Positions 9,061-17,035 of a DNA stretch of 64,000 bases are shown in pieces. Each line of letters opens with the position of its first letter. Positions within the stretch are counted from its first letter, which is position 1. A program made the position numbers and the translations under genes. Source of the stretch: Paractinoplanes tereljensis (lineage in GTDB: Bacteria > Actinomycetota > Actinomycetes > Mycobacteriales > Micromonosporaceae); NCBI RefSeq assembly GCF_016862435.1, contig NZ_BOMY01000051.1:62001-126000 (forward strand), given 5' to 3'. The notes under the pieces are model-generated. The model was given only the letters and a program-made list of their open reading frames with translations. It made no database searches and was not told the origin of the DNA.

Positions 9061-9756
9061 ATGCGGCGAATCGTGGTTACCGGGGCGGCGTCGGGGATCG
9101 GGGCCGCGGTTTCCGACGCCCTGCGGGCATCGGGAGATGAGGTGGTCGCGCTGGATCTTTCCACCGGTTTCGATGTACGGGCGGAGCAGGCGTGGACCTC
9201 CCTGGCGGCATCTCTCTCCGGTTCCCCGCTGCACGGCCTGGTCAACTGCGCGGGCGCGACGTGGCGGGCCCGCCTGGGCTCGGTGACCCCGGCCGACTTC
9301 TCGCAGGTCCAGGCAGTGAACGTGCTCGGCCCGTTGCTGGGCATCCAAGCGCTGTCGCCGCTGATGCCGTCCGGGTCGTCGATCGTGAACGTGGGCTCGC
9401 TGGCCGCCCTCCAGGGCCATTACCCAATCGCCTACACCGCCAGCAAATGGTCCCTGCGGGGGCTGACCCACGCCGCATGCCTGGCCCTAGGCCCCCAGGG
9501 AATCCGGGTCAACGTCGTGCACCCGGGCTTCATCGACACCCCGATGACCGCGTCGGCGGCCCCCGCGTTCCGAGCAGCCAGCATCGCCTCGGCTCCGCTC
9601 GGCCGGGCCGGCACTCCTGCCGAGGTGGCGGCCGTCATCACGTTCCTGTTGAGCGATGCCGCCGCCTACGTCACCGGCGCCGAGATCCCGGTCGACGGCG
9701 GGTCAAGCTCGCACGGCGGCGCCAAGTCAATCTCAGACGCGCTCACCGCAGGCTGA
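9061..9756 (+). CDS. Short-chain dehydrogenase/reductase
   Basis: A classical SDR of 231 residues. VVTGAASGIGAAVSDAL is the NAD(P)-binding glycine motif, VNCAGATW corresponds to the NNAG motif, and SIVNVGSLAALQ with the Y-x3-K of IAYTASKWSLRGLT are the catalytic residues. VNVVHPGFIDTPM and PVDGGSS near the end are typical. ATG 9061 begins directly with MRRIVVTGA, so no leader is missing. An aspartate (ALDLST) after the second beta strand suggests NAD preference. Its substrate cannot be read; it is alone on its strand between two reverse-strand groups. Confidence 0.88.
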   Translation: MRRIVVTGAASGIGAAVSDALRASGDEVVALDLSTGFDVRAEQAWTSLAASLSGSPLHGLVNCAGATWRARLGSVTPADFSQVQAVNVLGPLLGIQALSPLMPSGSSIVNVGSLAALQGHYPIAYTASKWSLRGLTHAACLALGPQGIRVNVVHPGFIDTPMTASAAPAFRAASIASAPLGRAGTPAEVAAVITFLLSDAAAYVTGAEIPVDGGSSSHGGAKSISDALTAG

Positions 9757-9758
9757 AC

Positions 9759-10037
9759 TCAGAGCGCAGCGCGAACGCGCGAGGCCGCTTCGAACTCACG
9801 AAGTGCGCTGAGCGCATCAACCGCCAGCTCCTTGGTGCGCCGGAAGTAGCGCCCATGCGTTCGCCACAGGATCTCTTCCGAGGAAGCGCCGAGGACCACG
9901 ATCTCGATGTCGCTGTTGTCCGCGAACTCATCCTCTGCGTCGAATCGCGCTGTCAGAGCGTCATCAGACACCGCAAACTCGTCGAACCGGACAATGGAGC
10001 CCGAACGGCGATCGAACACCACGAGGTAATGTTTCAC
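9759..10037 (-). CDS. Small conserved protein overlapping a RelA/SpoT-domain gene
   Basis: A 92-residue soluble protein, MKHYLVVFDRRSGSIVRFDE onward, with a strongly acidic middle (DDALTARFDAEDEF) and the segment EILWRTHGRYFRRTKE near the end. No signal peptide or membrane helix. I recall similar small proteins beside RelA/SpoT-domain genes in other actinobacteria, but know no assigned function. The start overlaps the upstream gene's stop by four bases, so the two are translationally coupled. Because some small alarmone synthetases are toxins with a neighbouring antitoxin, an antitoxin or regulator role is possible, but this is inference from position. Confidence 0.7.
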   Translation of the reverse strand: MKHYLVVFDRRSGSIVRFDEFAVSDDALTARFDAEDEFADNSDIEIVVLGASSEEILWRTHGRYFRRTKELAVDALSALREFEAASRVRAAL

Positions 10038-11134
10038 CGGATTCCTCCCCGCTCCACGTAGTCGGCCAATCTCTGCAACCTCAGCCGGAGGGTATCCTGC
10101 CGACGTTGCAGCCGCGACCTCAGTTCGTCTGTCACGTCGTCAACGAACGGGTCGCAAGTACGTATCTTCACCCGTACGAAGTCTGCATCGGGTGGCTCGA
10201 CATCCGGCACCGTCCGGCGGATCATGCGGCCGGCAAGTCTCCTGGCATGCCGCAGGCTGCGACCGCCTTTCAGAAGCCGGGAACCCCCATGCCGCATGAT
10301 TGGGGTGATGAGCCGCTTGAACAACATCCGGAAGCGCGGGTAAATGATTCTCGCATCCGCATCCAGGTCAGCAACTTCACGCTGAAGGATTTCCGCGATC
10401 CAGTCCTCCAGGCTCTTCGGCCGATTCGCCTGATACGAAATCAACTCGCGTTCGGATGCCTCAAGCTGCGCGATCTCATCGGAGACCTCGCGCAGATCGC
10501 CAATCACTCGACGGCGGGACACCGGGCTTCCGTCACGACGAGCAACGCCCTCCGCAGGAAGGTGGCCGTCGTCCGGGTCGCCACCGTATCGGATGCCACG
10601 GCCCCACCGGTCGGCGAGACGCTCAACGATCTGCGCCCAGTAGTTCTGCAGCTCAGTACGCACCTGAATCTCGACCGGCACACCCTCCGGGAAGACGATG
10701 ACGTGAACGGCGCGGTAGCCGCGGCTCGGCCGGACACGCCGGTCGACAATCCGGGAAGACCGGCTCGTCCAACTCTCGAAGTGGGACACGATCCGCGCAA
10801 CCACGGCATCCTGGTCGACCCAGCCGCCGTCGACGATCGTGCGCGCACCCGCCATGTCCTGGACTCGGGCCAACTCCATGCCCTTTTCGCGACGCAATTT
10901 CTCAATGAGTACCGAACGCGTCTTCACCCGCGCGGCAGCCACAAGATCAATTGCGACGAGCTGTTCCTCGACGGCATCCAAGATCGCTTGATAGGCACGC
11001 AGGACCTCTTTTAGCTGGGCGAGGTCCTCTTTCGCCGGAGGGTCACCAGCCGCGATCCGATCACCCAGCTTACTGAGCTGTTTCTTCGAGATTGGCAAAG
11101 GCACCGGGAGACCGTACTCGGCCAAATCGATCAA
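10034..11134 (-). CDS. RelA/SpoT-domain protein, putative small alarmone synthetase
   Basis: The protein of 366 residues has a RelA_SpoT nucleotidyltransferase domain at about residues 70-185. Visible signatures are VQDMAGARTIVDGG with the metal-binding Asp, GYRAVHVIVFP, and EIQVRTELQNYWAQIVERLAD with the catalytic Glu. There is no HD hydrolase domain before it and no TGS/ACT domain after it. Instead a C-terminal arm of about 180 residues follows, rich in Arg and Leu helices. It may make (p)ppGpp or pApp, or pyrophosphorylate tRNA as some toxic members do; the sequence does not decide. It overlaps its small partner gene by four bases. Confidence 0.8.
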   Translation of the reverse strand: MIDLAEYGLPVPLPISKKQLSKLGDRIAAGDPPAKEDLAQLKEVLRAYQAILDAVEEQLVAIDLVAAARVKTRSVLIEKLRREKGMELARVQDMAGARTIVDGGWVDQDAVVARIVSHFESWTSRSSRIVDRRVRPSRGYRAVHVIVFPEGVPVEIQVRTELQNYWAQIVERLADRWGRGIRYGGDPDDGHLPAEGVARRDGSPVSRRRVIGDLREVSDEIAQLEASERELISYQANRPKSLEDWIAEILQREVADLDADARIIYPRFRMLFKRLITPIMRHGGSRLLKGGRSLRHARRLAGRMIRRTVPDVEPPDADFVRVKIRTCDPFVDDVTDELRSRLQRRQDTLRLRLQRLADYVERGGIR

Positions 11135-11173
11135 CGTTGAACGAGGCCGAGACGCAAAATGGCGGCTGGCGAT

Positions 11174-11214
11174 CTTGTGGAGTTCCTGTCATGAGCTGAC
11201 CGGAACTCCACAAG
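11174..11214. repeat. Perfect 13-bp inverted repeat
   Basis: CTTGTGGAGTTCC (11174-11186) and GGAACTCCACAAG (11202-11214) form a perfect 13-bp stem with a 15-base loop. It lies after the aldo-keto reductase stop and 40 bases before the RelA/SpoT-domain start, both on the reverse strand. No T tract follows on either strand, so a simple intrinsic terminator is unlikely. An operator or 5' leader hairpin for the alarmone gene, or a factor-assisted terminator, would fit. Confidence 0.6.
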
Positions 11215-11240
11215 CCTTGGCCATCTGGCTGCTGGGCCGG

Positions 11241-12257
11241 TCAGCGGCGGCGGGTGGCCTTGTCGGTTAGGGACGGGGGTAGGTGGCCTACGTCGGAAGG
11301 GTTCAGGTTTGTGCCTGGGGGGACGATCTCGTCGATGCGGTCGAGGATGTCGGGGGTCAAGGTCACCTTGTCTGCCTCCAGCTGGGACTCCAGGTGCTCG
11401 ACCGTGCGGGGGCCGATGATTGCCGACGTGATCGCGGGGTGGTTCAGGACGAAGGCCAGGGCCAAGTGGATCAGTGACAAGCCCGCCTCGTCGGCCAAGG
11501 CCTGCAGCTTCTCTACCGCTGCCAGCTTTGCGGCGTTTGCCGGGTTTGTTGGGTCGTAGCGGGTGGGCAGGCGGGCCGCACGTGGGGAGATCGGCTCGGT
11601 CAGCGCGCGGCTGTAGCGGCCTGACAAGTAGCCGCCGGCCAGCGGGCTCCATGGGATCACTGCCAGGTTGTAGCGCTGGGCTACCGGGAGCACCTCGCGT
11701 TCGATGCCTCGGACCAGGATCGAATAGGGCGGCTGTTCGCTTGCTACCCGCTCGCGGCCTCGCCGTTCGGCTGTCCACTGGCCCTCTACGATCTCGGAAG
11801 GGTCGAAGGTGGACGTGCCCAGGTAGCGGATCTTGCCCTGGTGTACCAGGTCGCTCAGGGCGCCCAGGGTGTCGTCGAAGTCGGTGCTGGGGTCGGGGCG
11901 GTGGACCTGGTAGAGGTCGATCCAGTCGGTGTTCAGGCGGCGCAGGCTGTTCTCTACCTCGGTGATGATCCAGCGCCTCGAGTTGCCCCTGGTGTTCAGG
12001 CCGGTGCCGATCTGGCCGTGGAACTTCGTGGCCAGGAAGACGTCGTCTCGGCGGCCCTGCAACGCCTTTCCTACCACCTGTTCGCTCTCGCCCTGGGTGT
12101 AGACGTCGGCGGTGTCGATGATGTTGATGCCCTCGTCCAGCGCGCGGTGGATTACCCGTACGCCCTCCGCCTCGTTTTCCTGGCTGAAGTTCATCGCGCC
12201 CAGCGTCAGGCTGCTCACCTGGACGCCGGTGCGACCGAACGGGCGGTATTCGACCAT
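11241..12257 (-). CDS. Aldo/keto reductase
   Basis: An NADPH-dependent (alpha/beta)8-barrel oxidoreductase of 338 residues, of the shaker-beta/YghZ-like class. The catalytic tetrad is visible: Asp and Tyr in DTADVYTQGESE, Lys in FLATKFHG and His in YQVHRPD. IPWSPLAGGYLSGRY and ITSAIIGPRTVEHLES are the usual C-terminal cofactor-binding segments. The start is ATG 12257 (MVEYRPFGRTGVQVS), with AAGGAGCTT upstream on the reverse strand. Only two bases separate it from the stop of the upstream monooxygenase gene, so the two form an operon. Substrate unknown. Confidence 0.9.
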   Translation of the reverse strand: MVEYRPFGRTGVQVSSLTLGAMNFSQENEAEGVRVIHRALDEGINIIDTADVYTQGESEQVVGKALQGRRDDVFLATKFHGQIGTGLNTRGNSRRWIITEVENSLRRLNTDWIDLYQVHRPDPSTDFDDTLGALSDLVHQGKIRYLGTSTFDPSEIVEGQWTAERRGRERVASEQPPYSILVRGIEREVLPVAQRYNLAVIPWSPLAGGYLSGRYSRALTEPISPRAARLPTRYDPTNPANAAKLAAVEKLQALADEAGLSLIHLALAFVLNHPAITSAIIGPRTVEHLESQLEADKVTLTPDILDRIDEIVPPGTNLNPSDVGHLPPSLTDKATRRR

Positions 12258-12259
12258 TT

Positions 12260-13585
12260 TCAAGCTCCTTCGAGTACTGCGGCGGGACGAGCCAGTCCAT
12301 AGTGCTCGCGCAGCGTCGATCCGGTGTACCCGGTGCGGAACAGGCCGCGCTGCTGCAGGATCGGCACCACCTGGTCGACGAATCGCTCCAGGCCGGACGG
12401 CAGCACCGGGGCCATGATGTTGAAGCCGTCGGCCGCGCCGTTCTCGAACCAGTGCTGGATGGCGTCGGCTACCTGCTCCGGCGTACCGGCGAAGGTGCGG
12501 TGGCCGCGGCCGCCGCCGAGGCGGCCGATCAGCTGGCGCACCGTCAGGTTTTCCCGGCGGGCCAGGTCGACGATCAGCGTGTAGCGGCTCTTCGCGCCCT
12601 CGATCTCGGCCTCGGGCGGCAGGTCGGCCGGCAGCGGGCGGTCCAGGTGCAGGTCGGCGGGAGACAGGTGGAGGGTGTCGGCCAGCTGTTTCAGTGCGTA
12701 CTCCGGTTTTATCAGCCGGTCCAGCTCCTCCTCCAGGTCTTTCGCCTCTTTCTCGGTGGCGCCGATGGCGGGAACGATGCCGGGCAGGATCTTGATGGCT
12801 TCCGGGTCGCGGCCCTCGGTCAGGGCGCGGCGTTTCAGGTCGGCGTAGAACTCCTGGGCCTCGGCCAGGGTCTGCTGGGCGGTGAAGACCGCGTCCGCGT
12901 GACGGGCCGCCAGCTCCTTGCCGTCGGCCGACGAGCCGGCCTGCACCAGCAGCGGATGGCCCTGCGGCGAGCGGGGCACGTCCAGCGCGCCGGCGACCTG
13001 GAAGAAACGGCCGGAGTGGCCGGGCGGGTGCAGTTTCGCGTCGTCGCCCCAGACGCCGGCTTCCTTGTCCCCTACCGGCGCGTCGTCCTCCCAGCTGTCC
13101 CAGAGCTTGCGGGTCACGTCGATGAACTCGGCCGCCCGCTCGTAGCGGTCGCGATGCGACGGCAGCGACGCGAGGTTGAAGTTCCGGGCCGCGTCCAGCT
13201 GGGCGGTGGTCACCACGTTCCAGCCGGCCCGGCCGCCGCTGATGTGGTCGATCGAGGCGAACCGGCGGGCGATGTTGTACGGCTCGTTGTAGGTGGTCGA
13301 CGCGGTGGCGATCAGCCCGATCCGGGACGTGGCGGTGGCCAGCGCAGCCAGCAGCACGGTCGGCTCGAGGCCGCCGGCGGGGCGGCGCCCGACGCTGTTC
13401 CACAGCACGGGACTGTCGGCCAGGAACAGCGAGTCGAGTTTGCCCCGCTCGGCGATCTGCGCCAGCTCGATGTAGTGCCGCACGTCCACATGCGCGAACG
13501 GATCGCTCTCCGGCAGCCGCCAGGCGGCCTCGTGATGGCCCACGGTCATCAGGAACGCGTTGAGATGCAGCTGCCGGAAAGCCAT
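12260..13585 (-). CDS. NtaA/SnaA/DszA-family FMNH2-dependent monooxygenase
   Basis: A luciferase-fold (LLM class) flavin-dependent oxygenase of 441 residues. Family features are the start RQLHLNAFLMTVGHHEAAWR, DSLFLADSPVLW, ATASTTYNEPYNIARRFASI and the GGRAGWNVVTT motif; HRTFAGTPEQVADAI and the end segment DGFNIM follow. Members oxidise chelators, sulfur heterocycles or sulfonates using FMNH2 from a separate reductase. No flavin reductase is adjacent, so a distant one would be needed. It is upstream of and nearly touching the aldo/keto reductase gene, which may process its product. Confidence 0.88.
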   Translation of the reverse strand: MAFRQLHLNAFLMTVGHHEAAWRLPESDPFAHVDVRHYIELAQIAERGKLDSLFLADSPVLWNSVGRRPAGGLEPTVLLAALATATSRIGLIATASTTYNEPYNIARRFASIDHISGGRAGWNVVTTAQLDAARNFNLASLPSHRDRYERAAEFIDVTRKLWDSWEDDAPVGDKEAGVWGDDAKLHPPGHSGRFFQVAGALDVPRSPQGHPLLVQAGSSADGKELAARHADAVFTAQQTLAEAQEFYADLKRRALTEGRDPEAIKILPGIVPAIGATEKEAKDLEEELDRLIKPEYALKQLADTLHLSPADLHLDRPLPADLPPEAEIEGAKSRYTLIVDLARRENLTVRQLIGRLGGGRGHRTFAGTPEQVADAIQHWFENGAADGFNIMAPVLPSGLERFVDQVVPILQQRGLFRTGYTGSTLREHYGLARPAAVLEGA

Positions 13586-13622
13586 GGCCGTTAATCTATA
13601 TCGCCTACGGGGTTTATAGGTT

Positions 13623-15206
13623 TTACGATCTGTTGTCCATGGTCAGCCTTCGGTCGATGCCGATCTCGGCCAGGAACCGCTCGTCGTGGCTGACCACCAC
13701 GAACGCTCCCCGGTAGGCGCCCAGCGCGCTCTCCAGCTGGCCCACGCTGACCAGGTCGAGGTTGTTCGTCGGCTCGTCGAGCAGCAGCAACTGCGGGGCC
13801 GGCTCGGCGCACAGCACGCAGGCCAGCGTCGCCCGCAGCCGCTCGCCGCCGGACAGCACCCGTACCGGAAGATGGGCCTGATCGCCCCGGAACAGGAACC
13901 GGGCCAGCCGGTTCATCCGCTCCCGGTCCGGCAGCGTCGGCGCGGAACGCGCCAGGTTCTCGGCCACGCTCAGGTCGTCGTCGAGCAGGTCCAGGCGCTG
14001 CGAGAGATAGGCGATCCGGCCGCCGGTGCGCCGGATCTGCCCGGCATCGGGGGTCAGGTCGCCGCCGATCAGGCGCAGCAGCGTGGTCTTGCCGGAACCG
14101 TTGGCGCCGGTCAGCGCGATCCGCTCGGGACCGCGAACAGTCAGGTCGAGGTCGCGGAAGACGTCGCGGACCCGCAGGCCGTCGCCCTCGAACAGGGTGC
14201 GGCCGGCCGGGACCGCGGTGTCCGGCAGGTCGATGACGATCCGGTCGTCCTCGCGGGTCTGCCGTTCGGCCTCGTCGAGCCGGGCCTGCGCGCCGGCCAT
14301 CCGGTTGGCGTGGGTCTGCCCGGCCCGGCCGGCCGACACCTCGGCACTGCGTTTCATGGTGCCGGCGAACAGCTTGGGCAGGCCGGCGTCGGCCAGGTTG
14401 CGCTTGGCGGTGGAGGCGCGCCGGGCGGACCGCTCGCGGGCCTGCTGCAGCTCCCGCTTCTCCCGCTTGACCTCGGCCTCGGCCGACCGCACGGTGCGTT
14501 CGCGGGCCTCGCGCTCGGTGCGGGTCGCTTCCTCGTACGCCGCGAAGTTGCCGCCGAAGACCGACAGCGCACCGTGTTCCAGCACCGCGATCCGGTCCAT
14601 CCGGTCGAGCAGTTCCCGGTCATGACTGACGATCAAGAGACAACCAGCAAATTCGTCGAGTACGGCGTGAAGCCGCTGGCGGGCCGCCCGGTCGAGGTTG
14701 TTCGTGGGTTCGTCGAGCAGCAGCACCTCGGGCCGGTCGAACAGTTGCGCGGCCAGCCCGAGCGAGACGGTCTGGCCGCCGCTGAGCGTGCCGAGCCGCC
14801 GGTCGAGGCCGACCTCGCCGAGGCCGAGCCGGTCGAGCAGGGCGCGGCTGCGCTCCTCGACGTCCCAGTCGGTGCCGATCACCGCGAAGTGCTCCTCGGC
14901 GGCGTCGCCGGACTCGATGGCCCGCAGCGCGTGCAGGCGACCTTGCACGCCGAGGATCTCGGCGACGCTCGGTTCGCCGGTCAGCGGCAGGTCCTGCGGG
15001 AGGTAACCGACCGTACCGCCGGTGGTGATGATGCCGCCGCCGGTCGGCGGCAGGAGGCCGGCGATCAGCTTGAGCAGCGTGCTCTTGCCGGCGCCGTTGG
15101 CGGCGACCAGGCCGGTGCGGCCGGCCGGCACGGTGAAGTTGAGGTCCTGGAACACGGGAGTGTCGTCCGGCCAGGAAAAGGACAGGTGGGAGCCCACGAT
15201 AGACAC
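13623..15206 (-). CDS. ABC-F ATPase, possible ribosome-protection protein
   Basis: About 527 residues with two ATP-binding cassettes and no membrane segments: Walker A AANGAGKST and ALTGANGSGKTT, signatures LSGGQTVSL and LSGGERLRAT, Walker B LLLDEPTNNLD twice. The cassettes are joined by a charged helical linker (about residues 225-305), as in ABC-F proteins acting on the ribosomal E site. The frame can open at GTG 15269, but GTG 15206 has an AGAGGT-type site and puts the first cassette at the usual distance from the N terminus. A candidate leader ORF with a hairpin lies upstream, a layout known for antibiotic-resistance ABC-F genes. Resistance is inference; a housekeeping role is possible. 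Confidence 0.87.
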   Translation of the reverse strand: MSIVGSHLSFSWPDDTPVFQDLNFTVPAGRTGLVAANGAGKSTLLKLIAGLLPPTGGGIITTGGTVGYLPQDLPLTGEPSVAEILGVQGRLHALRAIESGDAAEEHFAVIGTDWDVEERSRALLDRLGLGEVGLDRRLGTLSGGQTVSLGLAAQLFDRPEVLLLDEPTNNLDRAARQRLHAVLDEFAGCLLIVSHDRELLDRMDRIAVLEHGALSVFGGNFAAYEEATRTEREARERTVRSAEAEVKREKRELQQARERSARRASTAKRNLADAGLPKLFAGTMKRSAEVSAGRAGQTHANRMAGAQARLDEAERQTREDDRIVIDLPDTAVPAGRTLFEGDGLRVRDVFRDLDLTVRGPERIALTGANGSGKTTLLRLIGGDLTPDAGQIRRTGGRIAYLSQRLDLLDDDLSVAENLARSAPTLPDRERMNRLARFLFRGDQAHLPVRVLSGGERLRATLACVLCAEPAPQLLLLDEPTNNLDLVSVGQLESALGAYRGAFVVVSHDERFLAEIGIDRRLTMDNRS

Positions 15207-15259
15207 GAGAAAGAGACCTCTGGTGCGAGAAGGGACACGACGATGCGCGTGGACAGCCA

Positions 15260-15310
15260 CCGGGGTCACCCGGAGATGTCGTCGTCTCCCGAAAGCACCA
15301 GTTCCTCCTC
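15260..15310 (-). promoter_or_regulatory. Candidate leader peptide and hairpin upstream of the ABC-F gene
   Basis: On the reverse strand a strong ribosome site GAGGAGG (15310-15304) stands five bases before GTG 15298. This opens a 10-codon frame (VLSGDDDISG) ending at TGA 15268-15266. The stop lies in the loop of a hairpin, CCGGG-TGAC-CCCGG (15273-15260). The ABC-F start GTG 15206 follows 60 bases later. Short translated leaders with overlapping hairpins control several ABC-F resistance genes by ribosome stalling; that function here is inferred. Confidence 0.45.
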
Positions 15311-15323
15311 GACCAGGGGCTTC

Positions 15324-15354
15324 AAAACTAGCACTCTCGCCGTGCGAAGAGCGC
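15324..15354 (-). terminator. Intrinsic terminator after the IclR gene
   Basis: Five bases after the IclR stop codon, the reverse strand reads GCGCTCTTCGC-ACG-GCGAGAGTGC (15354-15331), a near-complete stem with one bulged base, followed by TAGTTTT (15330-15324). This separates the iclR transcript from the downstream ABC-F gene, which would need its own promoter or read-through. Confidence 0.65.
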
Positions 15355-15359
15355 TTTAA

Positions 15360-16148
15360 TTACCGGTCGGAGATCAACTGCGAGATCGAAGAACAGGCCT
15401 CGAGTACGACGGGACGCAGCTCGCGGACGATCCGCTGGGCCGACCAGTCCCGGGCCTGCACGGCCAGGTTGACGCCGGCCACCACGCGACCGTCCGGGCC
15501 GGTGATCGGGCCGGCCACCGAGCGCAGTCCGTACGCCAGCTCCTCGTCCTGCACCGCCCAGCCCTGCTCGCGGATGCGGGCCAGCTCCTCCTGAAGCTCG
15601 TCGAGGGAGACCTTGGCGTTGGGGCCGTGCTGGCTGGGGAACGACGCCGCCGTGACCAGTTCCCGGAGAGCGTCCGGAGTCAGATGCGACAGCAGCAGCT
15701 TGCCGATCGAGGTGTGCACGGCCGGCAGCGTGGAGCCGACCTGGATGTTCGCGGTGACCAGGTCGGAGTTGCGCAGCCGCACCAGGTAGAGCACCCGGTC
15801 GCCGGTGAGCACGGCCAGGTTGACCGTCTCGCCGGTCTGCTCGGCCAGCCGCTGCAGCCGCGGGGTGGCCAGTTCGACCAGGTCGAGGCTGCGCAGCGCG
15901 GCGGTGCCGAGGGTCAGCACCCGCACGCCGGGGCGGTAGTCGCCGTTGGGCAGGTGGTCGAGATAGCCCTCGGCGGTCAGCGTCTGCACCACCCGGTAGG
16001 CGGTCGGCATCGGCAGCCCAGCTGCCTCGGCCAGGTCGGTGACTCGCCAGGTGGGCCGCTGCTCGGTGAACAGGTTGAGCAGCCGCAGCCCTTTGGCCAG
16101 CGCTTCGACCCGATATTCGGGCTTTGCGTCCGTTGCCGGTCGCGCCAT
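15360..16148 (-). CDS. IclR-family transcriptional regulator
   Basis: A protein of 262 residues: an N-terminal winged helix (VEALAKGLRLLNLFTE, then TDLAEAAGLPMPTAYRVVQTLTAEGYL) and the IclR effector-binding domain (LAEQTGETVNLAVLTGDRVLYL, LPAVHTSIGKLLLSHLTP, AYGLRSVAGPITGPDGRVVAGVNLAV). It is divergent from the SDR gene at 16276, the usual place for a regulator of a catabolic operon. The 127-base spacer contains a motif (16245-16261) that resembles the perfect palindrome before the ABC importer genes. It probably controls both units in response to a pathway intermediate. Confidence 0.92.
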   Translation of the reverse strand: MARPATDAKPEYRVEALAKGLRLLNLFTEQRPTWRVTDLAEAAGLPMPTAYRVVQTLTAEGYLDHLPNGDYRPGVRVLTLGTAALRSLDLVELATPRLQRLAEQTGETVNLAVLTGDRVLYLVRLRNSDLVTANIQVGSTLPAVHTSIGKLLLSHLTPDALRELVTAASFPSQHGPNAKVSLDELQEELARIREQGWAVQDEELAYGLRSVAGPITGPDGRVVAGVNLAVQARDWSAQRIVRELRPVVLEACSSISQLISDR

Positions 16149-16244
16149 CGAACCCCCCTTGTCGCCTGTCGACGGTCAGCCTACGGCCCCGTGTTACGGA
16201 CCTATTTACAGCCCCGAAACCACGGTCTACGGTAGCGGAAGTCG

Positions 16245-16261
16245 CTTTCATAATGCGAGAA
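16245..16261. promoter_or_regulatory. Putative IclR operator (imperfect)
   Basis: CTTTCATAATGCGAGAA lies 14 bases before the ATG of the first SDR gene. It matches the perfect palindrome CTTTCACGATGTGAAAG at 19919-19935 at 13 of 17 positions, including the whole CTTTCA half-site. Being between divergent iclR and the catabolic operon, it is the natural operator. Binding by this IclR protein is inferred. Confidence 0.5.
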
Positions 16262-16275
16262 CTGAGGTGACATCC

Positions 16276-17025
16276 ATGGGTGACTGGCTAGCGCTCACCG
16301 GGAAAACGGCCCTCGTGATCGGCGCGGGTGGCCTGGGCGGCGCCGGCGCGGTCAGCCTGGCGGCGCAGGGCGCCCGGGTCGTCGTCGCGGACGTCAACGA
16401 GCAGAATCTGGAGTCCGTGGCCCGGCTGGGCGACGGGCGGATCGAAACCATCAAGTGCGACCTGCGCGACCCGCAGCGTTGCCGGGACGTGGTCGACGAG
16501 GCCACCGCGCTGGTCGGGGTGCCGCAGGTGTTCCTGCACGCGGTCGGCCGCAACATCCGCCGGCCGGTGCTCGACCTGACCGACGCCGACTGGCAGGAGT
16601 TGCTCGAGCTCAACCTCTCCACCGCGTACTGGCTGGGCCAGCACGTCGGGCGGTCGATGGTCGGCGCCGGGTACGGCCGGATGGTGTTCGTGTCGAGCGT
16701 GTCCGGGCTGCTGGCGCACGCCAAGCACGCGCCGTACGCGGCCACCAAGGGCGGGCTCAACCAGCTGATCCGGGTGATGGCCCGGGAGTGGGCCGAGCAC
16801 GGGGTCACGGTCAACGCGGTGGCGCCCGGCTACATCGAAACCGACCTCACCAAGGATCACCTCGACAAGGATGGCAATCGCGAGGCCCTGGAGAAGCTGG
16901 TGCCGGCCCAGCGCCTCGGGGTGCCGTCGGAGGTCGCCGACGCGGTGACCTTCCTGGCTTCCGACCGGGCCAGCTTCATCACCGGCCAGGTGCTCTACGT
17001 AGATGGCGGACGAGTACTCGTATAA
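16276..17025 (+). CDS. SDR oxidoreductase, first gene of the catabolic operon
   Basis: A 249-residue classical SDR. GKTALVIGAGGLGGAGAVSL is the cofactor motif, followed by ADVNEQN with an Asp that favours NAD. HAVGRNIRR replaces the NNAG motif. SSVSG and Y-x3-K in YAATKGGLNQLIRV are catalytic, and GYIETDLT and YVDGGRVL end the fold. It probably oxidises a secondary alcohol of a sugar or cyclic substrate, as in KduD- or FabG-like catabolic enzymes. A second SDR gene follows after 10 bases. Confidence 0.9.
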   Translation: MGDWLALTGKTALVIGAGGLGGAGAVSLAAQGARVVVADVNEQNLESVARLGDGRIETIKCDLRDPQRCRDVVDEATALVGVPQVFLHAVGRNIRRPVLDLTDADWQELLELNLSTAYWLGQHVGRSMVGAGYGRMVFVSSVSGLLAHAKHAPYAATKGGLNQLIRVMAREWAEHGVTVNAVAPGYIETDLTKDHLDKDGNREALEKLVPAQRLGVPSEVADAVTFLASDRASFITGQVLYVDGGRVLV

Positions 17026-17035
17026 AGGACGAAAA

